DNA from: Corbicula japonica
Taxonomy: Eukaryota > Mollusca > Bivalvia > Venerida > Cyrenidae
Assembly (NCBI GenBank): GCA_038501625.1
Contig: JAZAYU010000356.1
Span: forward strand, 1 to 64,000
Direction: 5' to 3'
Length of the DNA: 64,000 bases
The notes beneath the pieces are model-generated. The model did no database searches. It saw nothing but the letters and a program-made list of their open reading frames with translations, and was not told the DNA's origin. The translations under genes and the position numbers were made by a program. Shown here piece by piece: positions 30,378 to 41,319 of the stretch (positions are counted from its first letter, which is position 1; the number at the start of each line of letters is the position of its first letter).

Positions 30378-32547
30378 CTCCTTGAAACCCTTTATCCGGT
30401 GAACCTGTGTTATAAATTTACTTTTTCATTTCTAATAAAGACCATTTATTGTTCAAAGTGATGAGTTTACAGAAATCTTTTGAAAATAAATTGTAGTGTA
30501 GAACCTAATAAGACTGCTCAAACAAACAGACTAATCTGGGTCTACACTAGTTGAATGTATTACTTAAATGGTGCTTAGCTCTTCGAGGGTTCATGTATGA
30601 ACCTCTGTTTTTTAAAGGACCACAAAATCTACTTATCTCTGTTTATGTTTTTCCTGACCATTACATATTCTTAGAGTTGTTACAAAATTTGCACCATTTA
30701 CATTAGATGACATTTTATTTCACAAAATATTTGTCTATTCCTTTTCATAAATATGTATCATATATTGAAAACATCACACTGTTTTGAAATGCAGCTGTTT
30801 ATTAAAATCTTATTTGAAACAACTGGTATTTAATAACAATTGTTTTATATAAACAAAAAAATACTTTAAAAAATTGTCACAAGCACTAGATAGAGGGTCG
30901 TGTCACTTAGCTTTAAGTATGTTCATGTTACTTTTGTAAGATATTTCAAAAGCCTAGTGTATAAGCCTAACCATAAAATGTCATGAGTGACTTCCATTCC
31001 ATACTTTGAAATCCTCCATTATATTTTGTCCTGGTCATTGTATAGATACTTTTGGTTTGTTATCTTGTTTTATGTTGTGTCTGTACCATGTGATGGGTGT
31101 AGTTTTACACTCGCCCAGTGGTGGCCTAAAGGGTTATACTATGCAGTGTGTTTGTTTAACATTACCCCACCTATAGCATTCCATGGTGATTTTATTGCCA
31201 GTATATTGTATAGTTTTCCCTTGCACCATGAGGTATGTTCTGGGAACATATTGCTTTTACCTTGTCTGTGTCTGTCTACATAAACACTGCAACCACCAGT
31301 GTTATTTTCATGAATTGTTTGTAGAAAACATGGCGATGTTGTCTAGATACTCATATTAAAGTCGTGTTCCTGCTTATTTATGTTTAGGAGTTATGGCCCC
31401 TTGATGATGCAGTTTAATCCCTGCCAAAGTTCTCCTTCAAAAATAGTTGTGCTTGAAACCCTTGTCATGGGCTTGTTCTTTTGCAAATGCACATGTGTTT
31501 TTAATAAAATTTGTTGGCAGCATTAATAATTCTGGATATGCAAAATCTTCTCAAGATTGCTACAGTTGTTGCCCTTTGAGTAATACTTTGTTGGAACTTC
31601 CCAAAACTTGTTGAGATTTTATGGAAATCAAATGCATATCTTTCTTTAACAACTTATTGTTGAATTTTGATGAAACTTGGAACACATCTGTTCTTTATTT
31701 TGCCAGTTTTCTTTTAAAAACAACAACATTTATCATCAGTTAATATGGTGTATGGTATGAAGAAATATTATTTTAAATGAAGCCATATCAATGGAAATAT
31801 GTAGTTGAGAAATCAGGATTTCTGATTGTGAAGTACTTGCAATTACCAGTGTAACCAAAGACAAGACACAAACTAAAGAGTAACTGACTTTTTGTACAAT
31901 CATCTTTCACAGAGTTTACATATGCTATCTTTCCAGTTGTATGCAACATGAAGCAAATATTGAGATTTTCCACTTTACTGAGATTATCTGCATTGGGGGA
32001 TTTCTGGTTTTTTTTCCTGAAAATGTTAAGTGTGTAAATCACCTAAGAAAGGTGCCAATATAATGTTGTAATAGGTGTTTGGCTTTTGAATTAATCATTT
32101 AGCAGATGGAACATCTGGACAAAGAATGATTGTATTGAACAAAGTATACATATGTAAATACTGTGTAAATCTGTAAATGTTGTTGTACAGTTATGTAGCC
32201 TTAGTATATTTACCATACAAGTATACAGTATGCTTTTTTTGTAAAGTTTGTGCATAATAATACAGCCTTCCTTTAGACTAAATTCTCGTAAAAAATGGTT
32301 TTTAATACCAGATACATTGGGTACATCTGACTGAAGCAAATGCACATCGTTCATTGGAAAATCTGGTGTGCACTAGTTATTGTTTTTTCTGGTTGGTGGA
32401 AAGAAAATTAGCATTTAAAATGAAACCTATTTGTAATTGATTTTATATTTGTACATAATTATTGTGCAATACTCATTGAACTTGCACCATAGCTTTAAAA
32501 TTGTTGAACTTTTCATATGTGGTTCTGAAATTGTTTTTTACCCATGG
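30378..32547. other. Non-coding stretch
   Basis: No supported exon. A diverged piece resembling the 169-bp satellite (GAGTTATGGCCCCTTGATGA, then TTGATGAAACTTGGAAC) lies at about 31385-31700. Confidence 0.45.
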
Positions 32548-32790
32548 TAAACCCTTAAACCCATGGGATATGGCTGTTATCCATAGGCAAAAAGTGTTTA
32601 TCCTGATCAGCTAGCACAGTTGTGCCATCTGATCATGATCTGCTCTGTTTGCTTTTGATTGCTAAGGTTATTCCTGACAAAGATGAGACCAGTGTAGATT
32701 CTGATCAGATGGCATGGACATGCTAGTTGATCTGGATCTACACTGTTCACCAATGGGATAGCAGTCTCATCCCATGGATTGAAGGGTTAA
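32548..32790. repeat. TTAA-type fold-back element, CCCATGG subtype
   Basis: TAAACCCTTAAACCCATGG to CCATGGATTGAAGGGTTAA. It differs from the CTCCATA subtype in the outermost arm. Confidence 0.8.
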
Positions 32791-32910
32791 TAAAACCAAT
32801 CATGCATTAGTAACCTACCTCTCCCCATCCAACAAAATCACCAGAAATATTGTGAAGGTTTATGCAAAAGCTGTGTATGGCTACATTCATCAGGGATCTA
32901 ATTTGTTTGC

Positions 32911-33152
32911 TTAACCCTTTTCTGTACAGATAAACATTTTTACGCATGTGCGACCAGTGTAGATCCAGATCAGCTGGCACATCTGTGCCATCTGATCAGG
33001 ATCTGCACTGGTCGCATTTTGGTCAGAAATAACCTAATGAATCAAAGAGCAAACAGTTTAGATCCTGATCAGATGGCATGGATGTGCCAGCTGATCTGGA
33101 TCTAAACTGTTCGCCCTAGCAATAAAGGTGTTTCTGTACAGGAAAGGGTTAA
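32911..33152. repeat. TTAA-type fold-back element, best full-length copy
   Basis: 242 bp, TTAACCCTTTTCTGTACAG to CTGTACAGGAAAGGGTTAA. The arms are nearly perfectly complementary around GCATTTTGGTCAGAAATAAC. It is the best reference copy in the window. Confidence 0.9.
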
Positions 33153-33383
33153 TAATTCTGGATTGTTTTTTCCACATTGAGCAAGCTTATATGATTTACA
33201 GCATTCAAATGTTTACCAATTCATAGAACTTTGTCATAACAATAATCAAGAGTACATTTTTGACATTGTTGATGCATTGTGGTTCCCCTGCTATGAAGAT
33301 GTTTCATAAACATGTATCAATAATATGATATGCTAACAATGTTTGCCACATATTGTGGGCTCAGCACAAAAGTATTTTTCTCC

Positions 33384-33574
33384 TTTACCCTTTATTCCAA
33401 CTGGGTAGATCCAGATCAGCCTGCACAATTGTGGCATCTAATCAGGATCATTAGGTTATTTCTGACAGAAAGCAAATAGTGCAGACCCTGATCAGATGGC
33501 ATGGATGTGCCAGCTGATCTTGATCTACACAGTTTGCCCATGTAGTTAAGCTGTATTTATGGAGTAAAGGGTTA
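33384..33574. repeat. TTAA-type fold-back element
   Basis: TTACCCTTTATTCCAACTG to ATGGAGTAAAGGGTTAA; about 190 bp with part of the centre missing. Confidence 0.75.
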
Positions 33575-33764
33575 ATTCGATGTGAGACTGACTAGGTTTG
33601 CACCGAGCCCGCATTTTACAGACAATTACCAGTATTGTCAGTTTTGCAAAGCATCAAATTGCCTGAGAACATAATCAGATTAGGAAGAATAAGTTCATTT
33701 GGATCTGTCTGGCTTGTCTAACCTTCTTGACTACTTGTGGTCAAATAGCAACCACATCATCATT

Positions 33765-33952
33765 TTAACCCTTTAATCCATAGATACGATTAAAAATTGC
33801 ATGGGAGAACAGTGTAGATCCAGATCAGCTGGCACATCCATGATGTCTGATAAGGTGTTAGCTTCTAGGTCATAAATAAGCCTATGGATCTAAAAGTGAT
33901 CTACACTGGTCTCCCATATGATAAAAGGTATATATATGGAGTTAAGGGTTAA
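33765..33952. repeat. TTAA-type fold-back element
   Basis: TTAACCCTTTAATCCATAG to ATATGGAGTTAAGGGTTAA, with intact TTAA on both sides. Confidence 0.8.
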
Positions 33953-34002
33953 CAGTATGACTTGCTGGGGAACACAAGTCTTTCTGTAATAGAGAATGCA
34001 TA

Positions 34003-34238
34003 TTCAACCCTTTCCTCCATAGAGACAGACACCTTTATTGCTAGGGCAAACAGTTTACATCCAGATCAGCCCGCACATCCGTGACGTCTGATCACAATCT
34101 TAACTGTTCGCTTTTTGATTCATTAGGTTATTTTTACCAAAATGCGACCAGTGCAGATCCTGATCAGATGGCAAGCTGATCTGGATCTACACTGGTTGCA
34201 CATGTGTAAAAAGGCGTATATATAGAGGAAAGGGTTAA
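34003..34238. repeat. TTAA-type fold-back element
   Basis: TTCAACCCTTTCCTCCATAG to TATAGAGGAAAGGGTTAA; it starts 51 bp after the preceding copy ends. Confidence 0.8.
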
Positions 34239-35741
34239 ATGGCCGCAAAAGTTTTCTGAGTCAGATTGTACAATACTAAAATTTATCTGCATTGGTGTTT
34301 TACTAGGTTGACCAAATAGGTTTTAAGGTTATATCGAAATAGGATCATTTTGTTGCTTCCCTAAAATATTCTTTACTAATAATTACTAACTGGCAAATTT
34401 CTTTCATTTTTTGTTTATTATTTTGTTCAGATAGGACAGTAGTTTTGTTATTAATAATTGTTAACTATTATTTACAGATTTACTACCTTTTTTAATGATT
34501 GTCATTTACTGTTGTTGCTTGGCAACATTGTACAGTTATTGTTCACTTTGTATTTTTTCTCAAATTAGTTTTTTTTGCACATTGATGTAAAGATATACAT
34601 TTTTGTTGTACCTTACAAATAGTGCTGGTATAAAAGTGTGAGAACTAAATTTGTGTAACTGTGAAATATGTTGTAAATTGATTGTTTGGTAAAATAAACT
34701 TTTATCAGAAAAAGTTATGGACATTGTTGTTATTATAAAGTCAAAGTTGTTCAAAAAATCACAAGATATTGAGAAAAAAATACGATCATGTCTGGCTTCG
34801 AAGCGTCAAGTGTCCAGATGATGTTTGGTTCAATCATGGTTGAATTTTGTGCCCTCGGTTTTTAGACGGGAAATGTGATAGAGGGCTCAGAGGTCAAAGG
34901 TTCAAGTTATATAAGGGATCAGATTCTTCTTTCATTTCAGCAACAGTGTAAATGTTGCAAGTACTGGATGCAGTCATAGCATGAGACAATTTAAAAACTA
35001 ATTGATTGGTAGCGAATTTGGAGAATCACTGTGGCGGGTATGCCATCGTATAGTGGAGAGAAACACAGTACTTCAGGTTCCACCTTTTAATTTGAACTGA
35101 TTCTGTTAATACAACCTCAACAAATGTGACGTCACATCAAAAGTATGCCAACCGGCATTACAACGTTACGTTCATAACAATCACTGAGCATGTAACACAT
35201 TGTCTAAGATAACTAAGATGAAATGTGTCTCAACAACACCAAATCAGAAATTAGAATAAGGGAACCCATTTTTATATTCCCCTTTTTCCCATTACAGTAT
35301 TTATCTGAATGTGCAGACTTCTTTCTTGTTTTGCACAAGCATAACAACATGGTATCTAATGTAACATACCACATGGTTATTATTATAACTTCACAAATGC
35401 TAAAAATAGACATCTGCAGAGACAGCTCCATACTGTGGTAATGTACGGAACTTGCAGCTTTAAGTGCTGCATTTTTGTACCCTAAATGGTCAGATTCACA
35501 TGTTGCACGAAGTTAATATTGTCTTTTTGTTTATTTTCAGTTTCTTTGCAGCCTTGTTCATTCCAATTTAGTTTGTGACCCATATATAATTTTCAGCTCT
35601 ATTAGCTAATAGCACAAATCTGGCTGTTGTGTTGAGATTTGTCTTGAAGCTAACAACTCAAGATTAACTGTTGTGATGTGTTATTGTTCTATCCACAAGC
35701 TGATAGCTCAAATATGCCTTGAGAAGTTTTGTCTTGTACCA
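34239..35741. other. Non-coding stretch
   Basis: No gene or organised repeat was recognised. Short open frames on both strands at 35213-35441 overlap each other and are unsupported. Confidence 0.4.
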
Positions 35742-35967
35742 TTTAACCTTTACTCCATGGTATATAGCTGTTATCTCATGGCCACACAGTGAAGTACCAG
35801 ATCCATGGACACACCCATGCCCACTATTCAGGATCTGCAATGTTCACTTTAGATTCCTTAAAAAGCGACCAATCTAGATCCATATCAGATGGTACGCACA
35901 TGCCAACCAATCTGGATATACACTGGGTGCACATGTGATATAACAGGAATGTATGGAGTAAAGGAAT
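35742..35967. repeat. TTAA-type fold-back element
   Basis: TTTAACCTTTACTCCATGG to TGTATGGAGTAAAGGAAT; the right TTAA is mutated. Confidence 0.7.
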
Positions 35968-36081
35968 GATTGTTATTACGCTTTATTAATATTCTTTTTG
36001 GTTTTGGAAACCTGGTCCTTTGTATCCTTAAATATAATTTTGTATGGTTTGATCGCTATATAAAAGGCTTTGTCCTTTTAA

Positions 36082-36170
36082 ATTTCCCCTTTTCCTTATC
36101 TCCATGTACATCATATGCGCGGCCAGTGTAGATTCAGATCAGCCATTACATCCATGCCATTTGATCTGGA
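36082..36170. repeat. Left half of a TTAA-type fold-back element
   Basis: TTTCCTTATCTCCATGTACA and CAGTGTAGATTCAGATCAGC, then TTTGATCTGGATTTATATAC runs straight into the 68-bp satellite. The right half is missing. Confidence 0.65.
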
Positions 36171-36858
36171 TTTATATACCTACGGGCCGACATCCCGTTC
36201 ATGGAGGTATAATGACAGGGGCCTATCGCTGCCAAGATTGTATATACCTACGGGCGACATCCCGTTCATGGAGGTATAATGACAGGGGCATATCGCTGCC
36301 TTGATTGTATATACCTAAGGACCAAGATCCCGTTCATGGAGGTATAATGACAGGGGCCTATCGCTGCCTTGATTGTATATACCTACGGGCCGACATCCCG
36401 TTCAAGGAGGTATAATGACAGGGGCCTATCGCTGCCCTGATTGTATATACCTACGGACAAACATCCCATTCAAGGAGGTATAATGACAGGGGCATATCGC
36501 TGCCCTGATTGTATATACCTACGGGCCGACATCCCGTTCATGGAGGTATAATGACAGGGGCCTATCGCTGCTCTGATTGTATATACCTAAGGACCAAGAT
36601 CCCGTTCATGGAGGTATAATGACAGGGGCCTATCGCTGCCCTGATTGTATATACCTACGGACCGACATCCCGTTCAAGGAGGTATCATGACAGGGGCCTA
36701 TCGCTGCCCTGATTGTATATATCTACGGGCCGACATCCCGTTCATGGAGGTATAATGACAGGGGCCTATCGCTGCCCTGGTTGTATATACCTACGGGCCG
36801 ACATCCCGTTCATGGAGGTATAATGACAGGGGCCTATCGCTGCCCTGATTGTATATAC
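36171..36858. repeat. 68-bp satellite, ten units
   Basis: The unit contains TATATACCTACGGGCCGACA, TCCCGTTCATGGAGGTATAA and TGACAGGGGCCTATCGCTGC. Units are 67-69 bp with few differences, so the array is young or homogenised. Two higher-order variants (ACGGGCCGACATC and AAGGACCAAGATC) alternate irregularly. Confidence 0.9.
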
Positions 36859-37020
36859 AGTACCGGCCGCGTTCAATTTTACACTTTTACAGGTCCGTTC
36901 GCGGTCCGTTCCCGGTTTTCGTTCGGTTCGCTCGCGGTCAGGTCACGGTCCGCTCTGACAGGTCCGGTTAGCGGTCATGAACGGAATGAACGGACCGCAT
37001 TGTTCCGGTTAACGGTTCTA
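36859..37020. other. CpG- and GGTCCG-rich patch
   Basis: Irregular repeats of GGTCCGTTCGCGGTCCG, CGGTTCGCTCGCGG and CGGTCCGCTCTGACAGG give an isolated GC- and CpG-rich block next to the 68-bp satellite. No coding motif is seen. Confidence 0.5.
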
Positions 37021-37980
37021 ACATCTGATTGGTTTGTTTTTTACGTACCGCCCCATGTAACCGCAAGTACATATCTATCGATAATTTTCAATTTTATCGT
37101 CTGCTTTTCTTGATCTAAATATAATATTAAATTAATTATTCCTGTATGTTCACATAATATGATATTTAAGTGAATACATTTTAAATTCAATAACTTTATT
37201 TCGTTCAAATCGATCAGTGACACCAGTGTTGGGTTATCAAATAGACTATTAAACAGTTAAACTATTAATTATTTTAGCAATGATCTTTGAAATCGAATTG
37301 AAAACAAAAAAATCATTAAATTACCATTTTATGAAATCGTAACCAGAATTAAGTTGGTAAAAGTTACATAATTTAGACATATCTTCTTGATTTCTGTTTC
37401 ACTTTCACATTACGTACTTTCTCCTCAAGATCCGACTTTAATTAAATTTAAGTGTAGTAACGATGTCGATAGCTTGCGGCTATACTTGTCATTAAGTTTT
37501 GGCTGAGACAGACGCATAATGCATGATGGGAAGAAATCCCGTAGGTGGATTTCATTTGTTACGCAATCTAAAATAAAGCATGCGCATATCACCGCTGCTT
37601 AAAAAAGAAAAGCATTCTATTTCAGAGAATATCTGTATGTATATGTTATAGTTTATTTTTGAGGCTTTTATAAAAATTAAACGGTCAGGCCCAGCGCAGC
37701 CTCCAAATAAACTGTAACGTATATAATGGTCGAAATTATTTGTGTTACTGACAAAAAGTCGCCGCCTAAATTACCATATAAAGGTATGCAAAAAAATAAG
37801 TAGTCAAACTGAAAGTGGTCTTGTCATTTAATGGTCCGTAAGTTGTACCGAGAGAATATTTTAGAAAGTGAATTATGAACTTTCTTTATCTGAAAACACC
37901 ATGTGAACATAACAGACTCTCGGGAAAAACCTGTGTAGCAGTCTGTCTTTCAAACAAGGGTTTCCCGTGGAAGTTCTATT
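37021..37980. other. Non-coding stretch
   Basis: Nothing coding was recognised. GCATGATGGGAAG at about 37519 resembles part of a ZNF143/Staf-type promoter motif, but no downstream exon was found. Confidence 0.35.
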
Positions 37981-38199
37981 TTACCCGTTACTTCATCAAT
38001 AAATATTTTATAGCAAGGCAAAATAGTTTATATCCAGATCAACGGGCTTATCCGTGTAGTCTGATCACGACCGACAATTATTTGTGACAAAAAAACGGAA
38101 AGTGCAAATACTGATCAGATAACATTGATTTAATGGGTGATCTTGATCTAAACTGGACGCCTATGTAATAACAGATGTATCTATGAAATAAAGGGTTAA
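37981..38199. repeat. TTAA-type fold-back element, diverged
   Basis: TTACCCGTTACTTCATCAAT to CTATGAAATAAAGGGTTAA, with the inner arms TATATCCAGATCAACGGGC and GATCTTGATCTAAACTGG. Confidence 0.7.
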
Positions 38200-39718
38200 G
38201 CAATTTAAAAAGATTATCATGGGTCAAAAAAGTCAAATGATTTTCCTTTCATCAATCCGAAATTCCAGCAATTCTTGGAGCGCTGAATTAGTAGTTAATG
38301 TTGATTTATGACGGTCTTTTGTACGTGAAATCAAGTATTTACCTTAGATATAGATTATTGCCTTCATTGAAAAGTATTTTGTTGGAAACTAAGCATTTGT
38401 CATTTTGTCTTTAAATATTTAAATATACCAATAAACATATGCCCCTTATAATGGATTAATATGCCAGGGGAGAGGTGGGTGCACGTGCTCCCGGTTGATC
38501 CCAATTTACGAATTTGTGCATCTACTAGTGATGTGATCTGATGAAAGCACCTCAATATAAGTGTGTGATTTTGAGACTTCATTATTTGAAAGCTTTAGAA
38601 TAATTTCGGATTTTTCGCGCTTATGAACAGTAAGGTAATTAGTACATTTTTGATTGTGTAACAGTGATCTGATGATTAATTTGACTGAAATAAGGATACT
38701 TATGATGTGATCGATTGTAAACAAGATCAAAACAAAATGATAGTAGCTTCTTTAGGCTCCGGGCAGGAGAATACAGCTCAATTGGGTTAAAATACATTTA
38801 ACCAATGTTCTAACTACACCGATATTTTTTTTTATTTCTCCGCATGAAATTGGAGTACAGTCTTCAAATTTGAAACATAATAAGATGCATCATTTTCACT
38901 TCTTAATCTAAAATTTCCAATTAAATCCCTCCATGTGTTTTTAAACAAAGGACATTTAATCGAGGTGAAGGCAAAACCAAAAGTCTCAATATTGAGCGTA
39001 GCTTTTGTGTAGAGGATATACTGAAACCGGCAGAATGCTGAAAAGTCTTCACAGTAACAGCTAAACAATCGCATTATTGTAGAATTGCATAGAATTGTTC
39101 ATATTTACTTAAAAATCCATATTTAAACAACGATACATGAATTTTCGTTTAAGGAAAATATACCCATTACCGACAATTTTGTGACATTTGGTTTTACCCC
39201 TACCAGGACTAATTGTCAGTGGTTTATAAACGCGTAAAGAGAATTTAATAATTATTTCACACAAAGAGGTGAAAATGATGTATCTTATTAATAACAAGTT
39301 TGAAGTGTCTATCCCGAATCCTTGCTGAGAAATTTAGAAAATATGATCGGAGTAGTTAGAACATTGGTTAAGTGTATGAAAAAGGAAAGGACTGTACGCA
39401 AAAACCTATTGTCCCGGTAGATTCGCGTTACGGCAATTTTTTGCTGAAAATCAAGTGATTTACAAAGAAATGCCAATTAGTTTTAGTAAATGTTTGAAAT
39501 CAGACGCGTTTCAAACTATATTACTTGACATTAAAAAGAATTGTAAATACGTCGCCAAAACGTACTTTGCCGCAACAAAACCTGTACTGAAGACAAAAAT
39601 GCGCCATACAATTTTTTCATCATTTTTTATCATTTGGTATCACACTAGATAAAGTCGGCGGTAGAAGAATACGATTTAAAATACCTTTCCTGAAGAAAGA
39701 CAACAAGACAATTGTTAA
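38200..39718. other. Non-coding stretch
   Basis: No exon or organised repeat was recognised. Confidence 0.4.
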
Positions 39719-41272
39719 ACATTCAAAACCAGTTCGACGTTCGACTTTTAAAATGCAGTTCGACATTCGACATTCAAAACCAGTTCGACGTTCGACATTC
39801 AAAATGCAGTTCCACGTTCGACATTCAAAACCAGTTCGACGTTCGACATTCAAAATTCAGTTCGACGTTCGACATTCAAAACCAGTTCGACGTTCGACAT
39901 TCAAAATGCAGTTCGACGTTCGACATTCAAAACCAGTTCGACGTTCGACATCCAAAATGCAGTTCGACGTTCGACATTCAAAACCAGTTCGCCGTTCGAC
40001 ATTCAAAATGCAGTTCGACGTTCGACATTCAAAACCAGTTCGAAGTTCGACATTCAAAATGCAGTTCGACGTTCGACATTCAAAACCAGTTCGACGTTCG
40101 ACATTTAAAATGCAGTTCGACGTTCGACATTCAAAATAAGTTCGATGTTCGACATTCAAAATGCAGTTCGACGTTCGACATTCAAAACCAGTTCGACGTT
40201 CGACATTCAAAATGCAGTTCGACGTTCGACATTCAAAACCTGTTCGAAGTTCGACATTCAAAACCAGTTCGACGTTCGAAATTCAAAATGCAGTTCGACG
40301 TTCGACATTCAAAACCAGTTCGACGTTCGACATTTAAAATGCAGTTCGACGTTTGACATTCAAAACCAGTTCGACGTTCGACATTCAAAATGCAGTTTGA
40401 CGTTCGACATTCAAAACCATTTCGACGTTCGACATTCAAAACCAGTTCGACGTTCGACATTCAAAACCAGTTCGACGTTCGACAATCAAAATGCAGTTCG
40501 ACGTTCGACATGCAAAACCAGTTTGACGTTCGACATTCAAAATGCAGTTCGACGTTCGACATTCAAAACACGTTCGACGTTAAACATTCAAAATGCAGTT
40601 CGACGTTCGACATTCAAAACCAGTTCGACGTTCGATATTCAAATTGTAGTTCGACGTTCGACATTCAAAACCAGTTCGACGTTCGACATTCAAAACCAGT
40701 TCGACGTTCGACATTCAAAACCAGTTCGACGTTCGACATTCAAAATGCAGTTCGACGTTCGACATTCAAAACCAGTTCGACATTCGACATTCAAAATGCA
40801 GTTCGACGTTCGACATTCAAAACCAGTTCGACGTTCGACATTCAAATTGTAGTTCGACGTTCGACATTCAAAACCAGTTCGACGTTCGACATTCAAAACC
40901 GGTTTTACGTTCGACATTCAAAACCATTTCGACGTTCGACATTCAAAATGCAGTTCGACGTTCGACATTCAAAACCAGTTCGACGTTCGACATTCAAAAT
41001 GCAGTTCGACGTTCGACATTCGAAACCAGTTCGACGTTCGACATTCAAAATATAGTTCGACGTTCGACATTCAAAACCAGTTCGACGTTCGACATTCAAA
41101 ATGCAGTTCGACGTTCGACATTCAAAACCAGTTCGACGTTCGACAATCAAAATGCAGTTCGACGTTCGGCATTCAAAACCAGTTCGACGTTCGACATTCA
41201 AAATGCAGTTCGCCGTTCGACATTCAAAACCAGTTCGACATTCAAAATGCAGTTCGATGCTCGACATTCAAA
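39719..41272. repeat. 1.55-kb minisatellite of alternating 25/26-bp units
   Basis: About 60 monomers of CATTCAAAACCAGTTCGACG plus TTCGA (25 bp) alternate with a form containing AAAATGCAG (26 bp). The common dimer is 51 bp, or 17 codons, so long frames stay open on both strands (for example 39712-40356 and 40145-40852 on plus, 40905-41267 on minus). They repeat a 17-residue unit such as STFDIQNQFDVRHSKCS. There is no splice, promoter or signal-peptide context, so these frames are called as repeat and not gene. Each monomer brings several CpGs, making an isolated CpG-dense island. Confidence 0.9.
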
Positions 41273-41319
41273 TTTTTTTATAGTAATTGATGTGTACCTT
41301 TATTCTGAATGCAAGTGAC

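Noticed and set aside
39719..41272. Regular short repeats resembling a CRISPR array
   Set aside because: There are no unique spacers; the whole is a continuous tandem of two monomer types in a eukaryotic context.
39712..41283. Long open frames on both strands that look like a repetitive protein gene
   Set aside because: They are produced by a 51-bp dimeric minisatellite lacking stops; no promoter, splice site or non-repeat coding sequence adjoins them.
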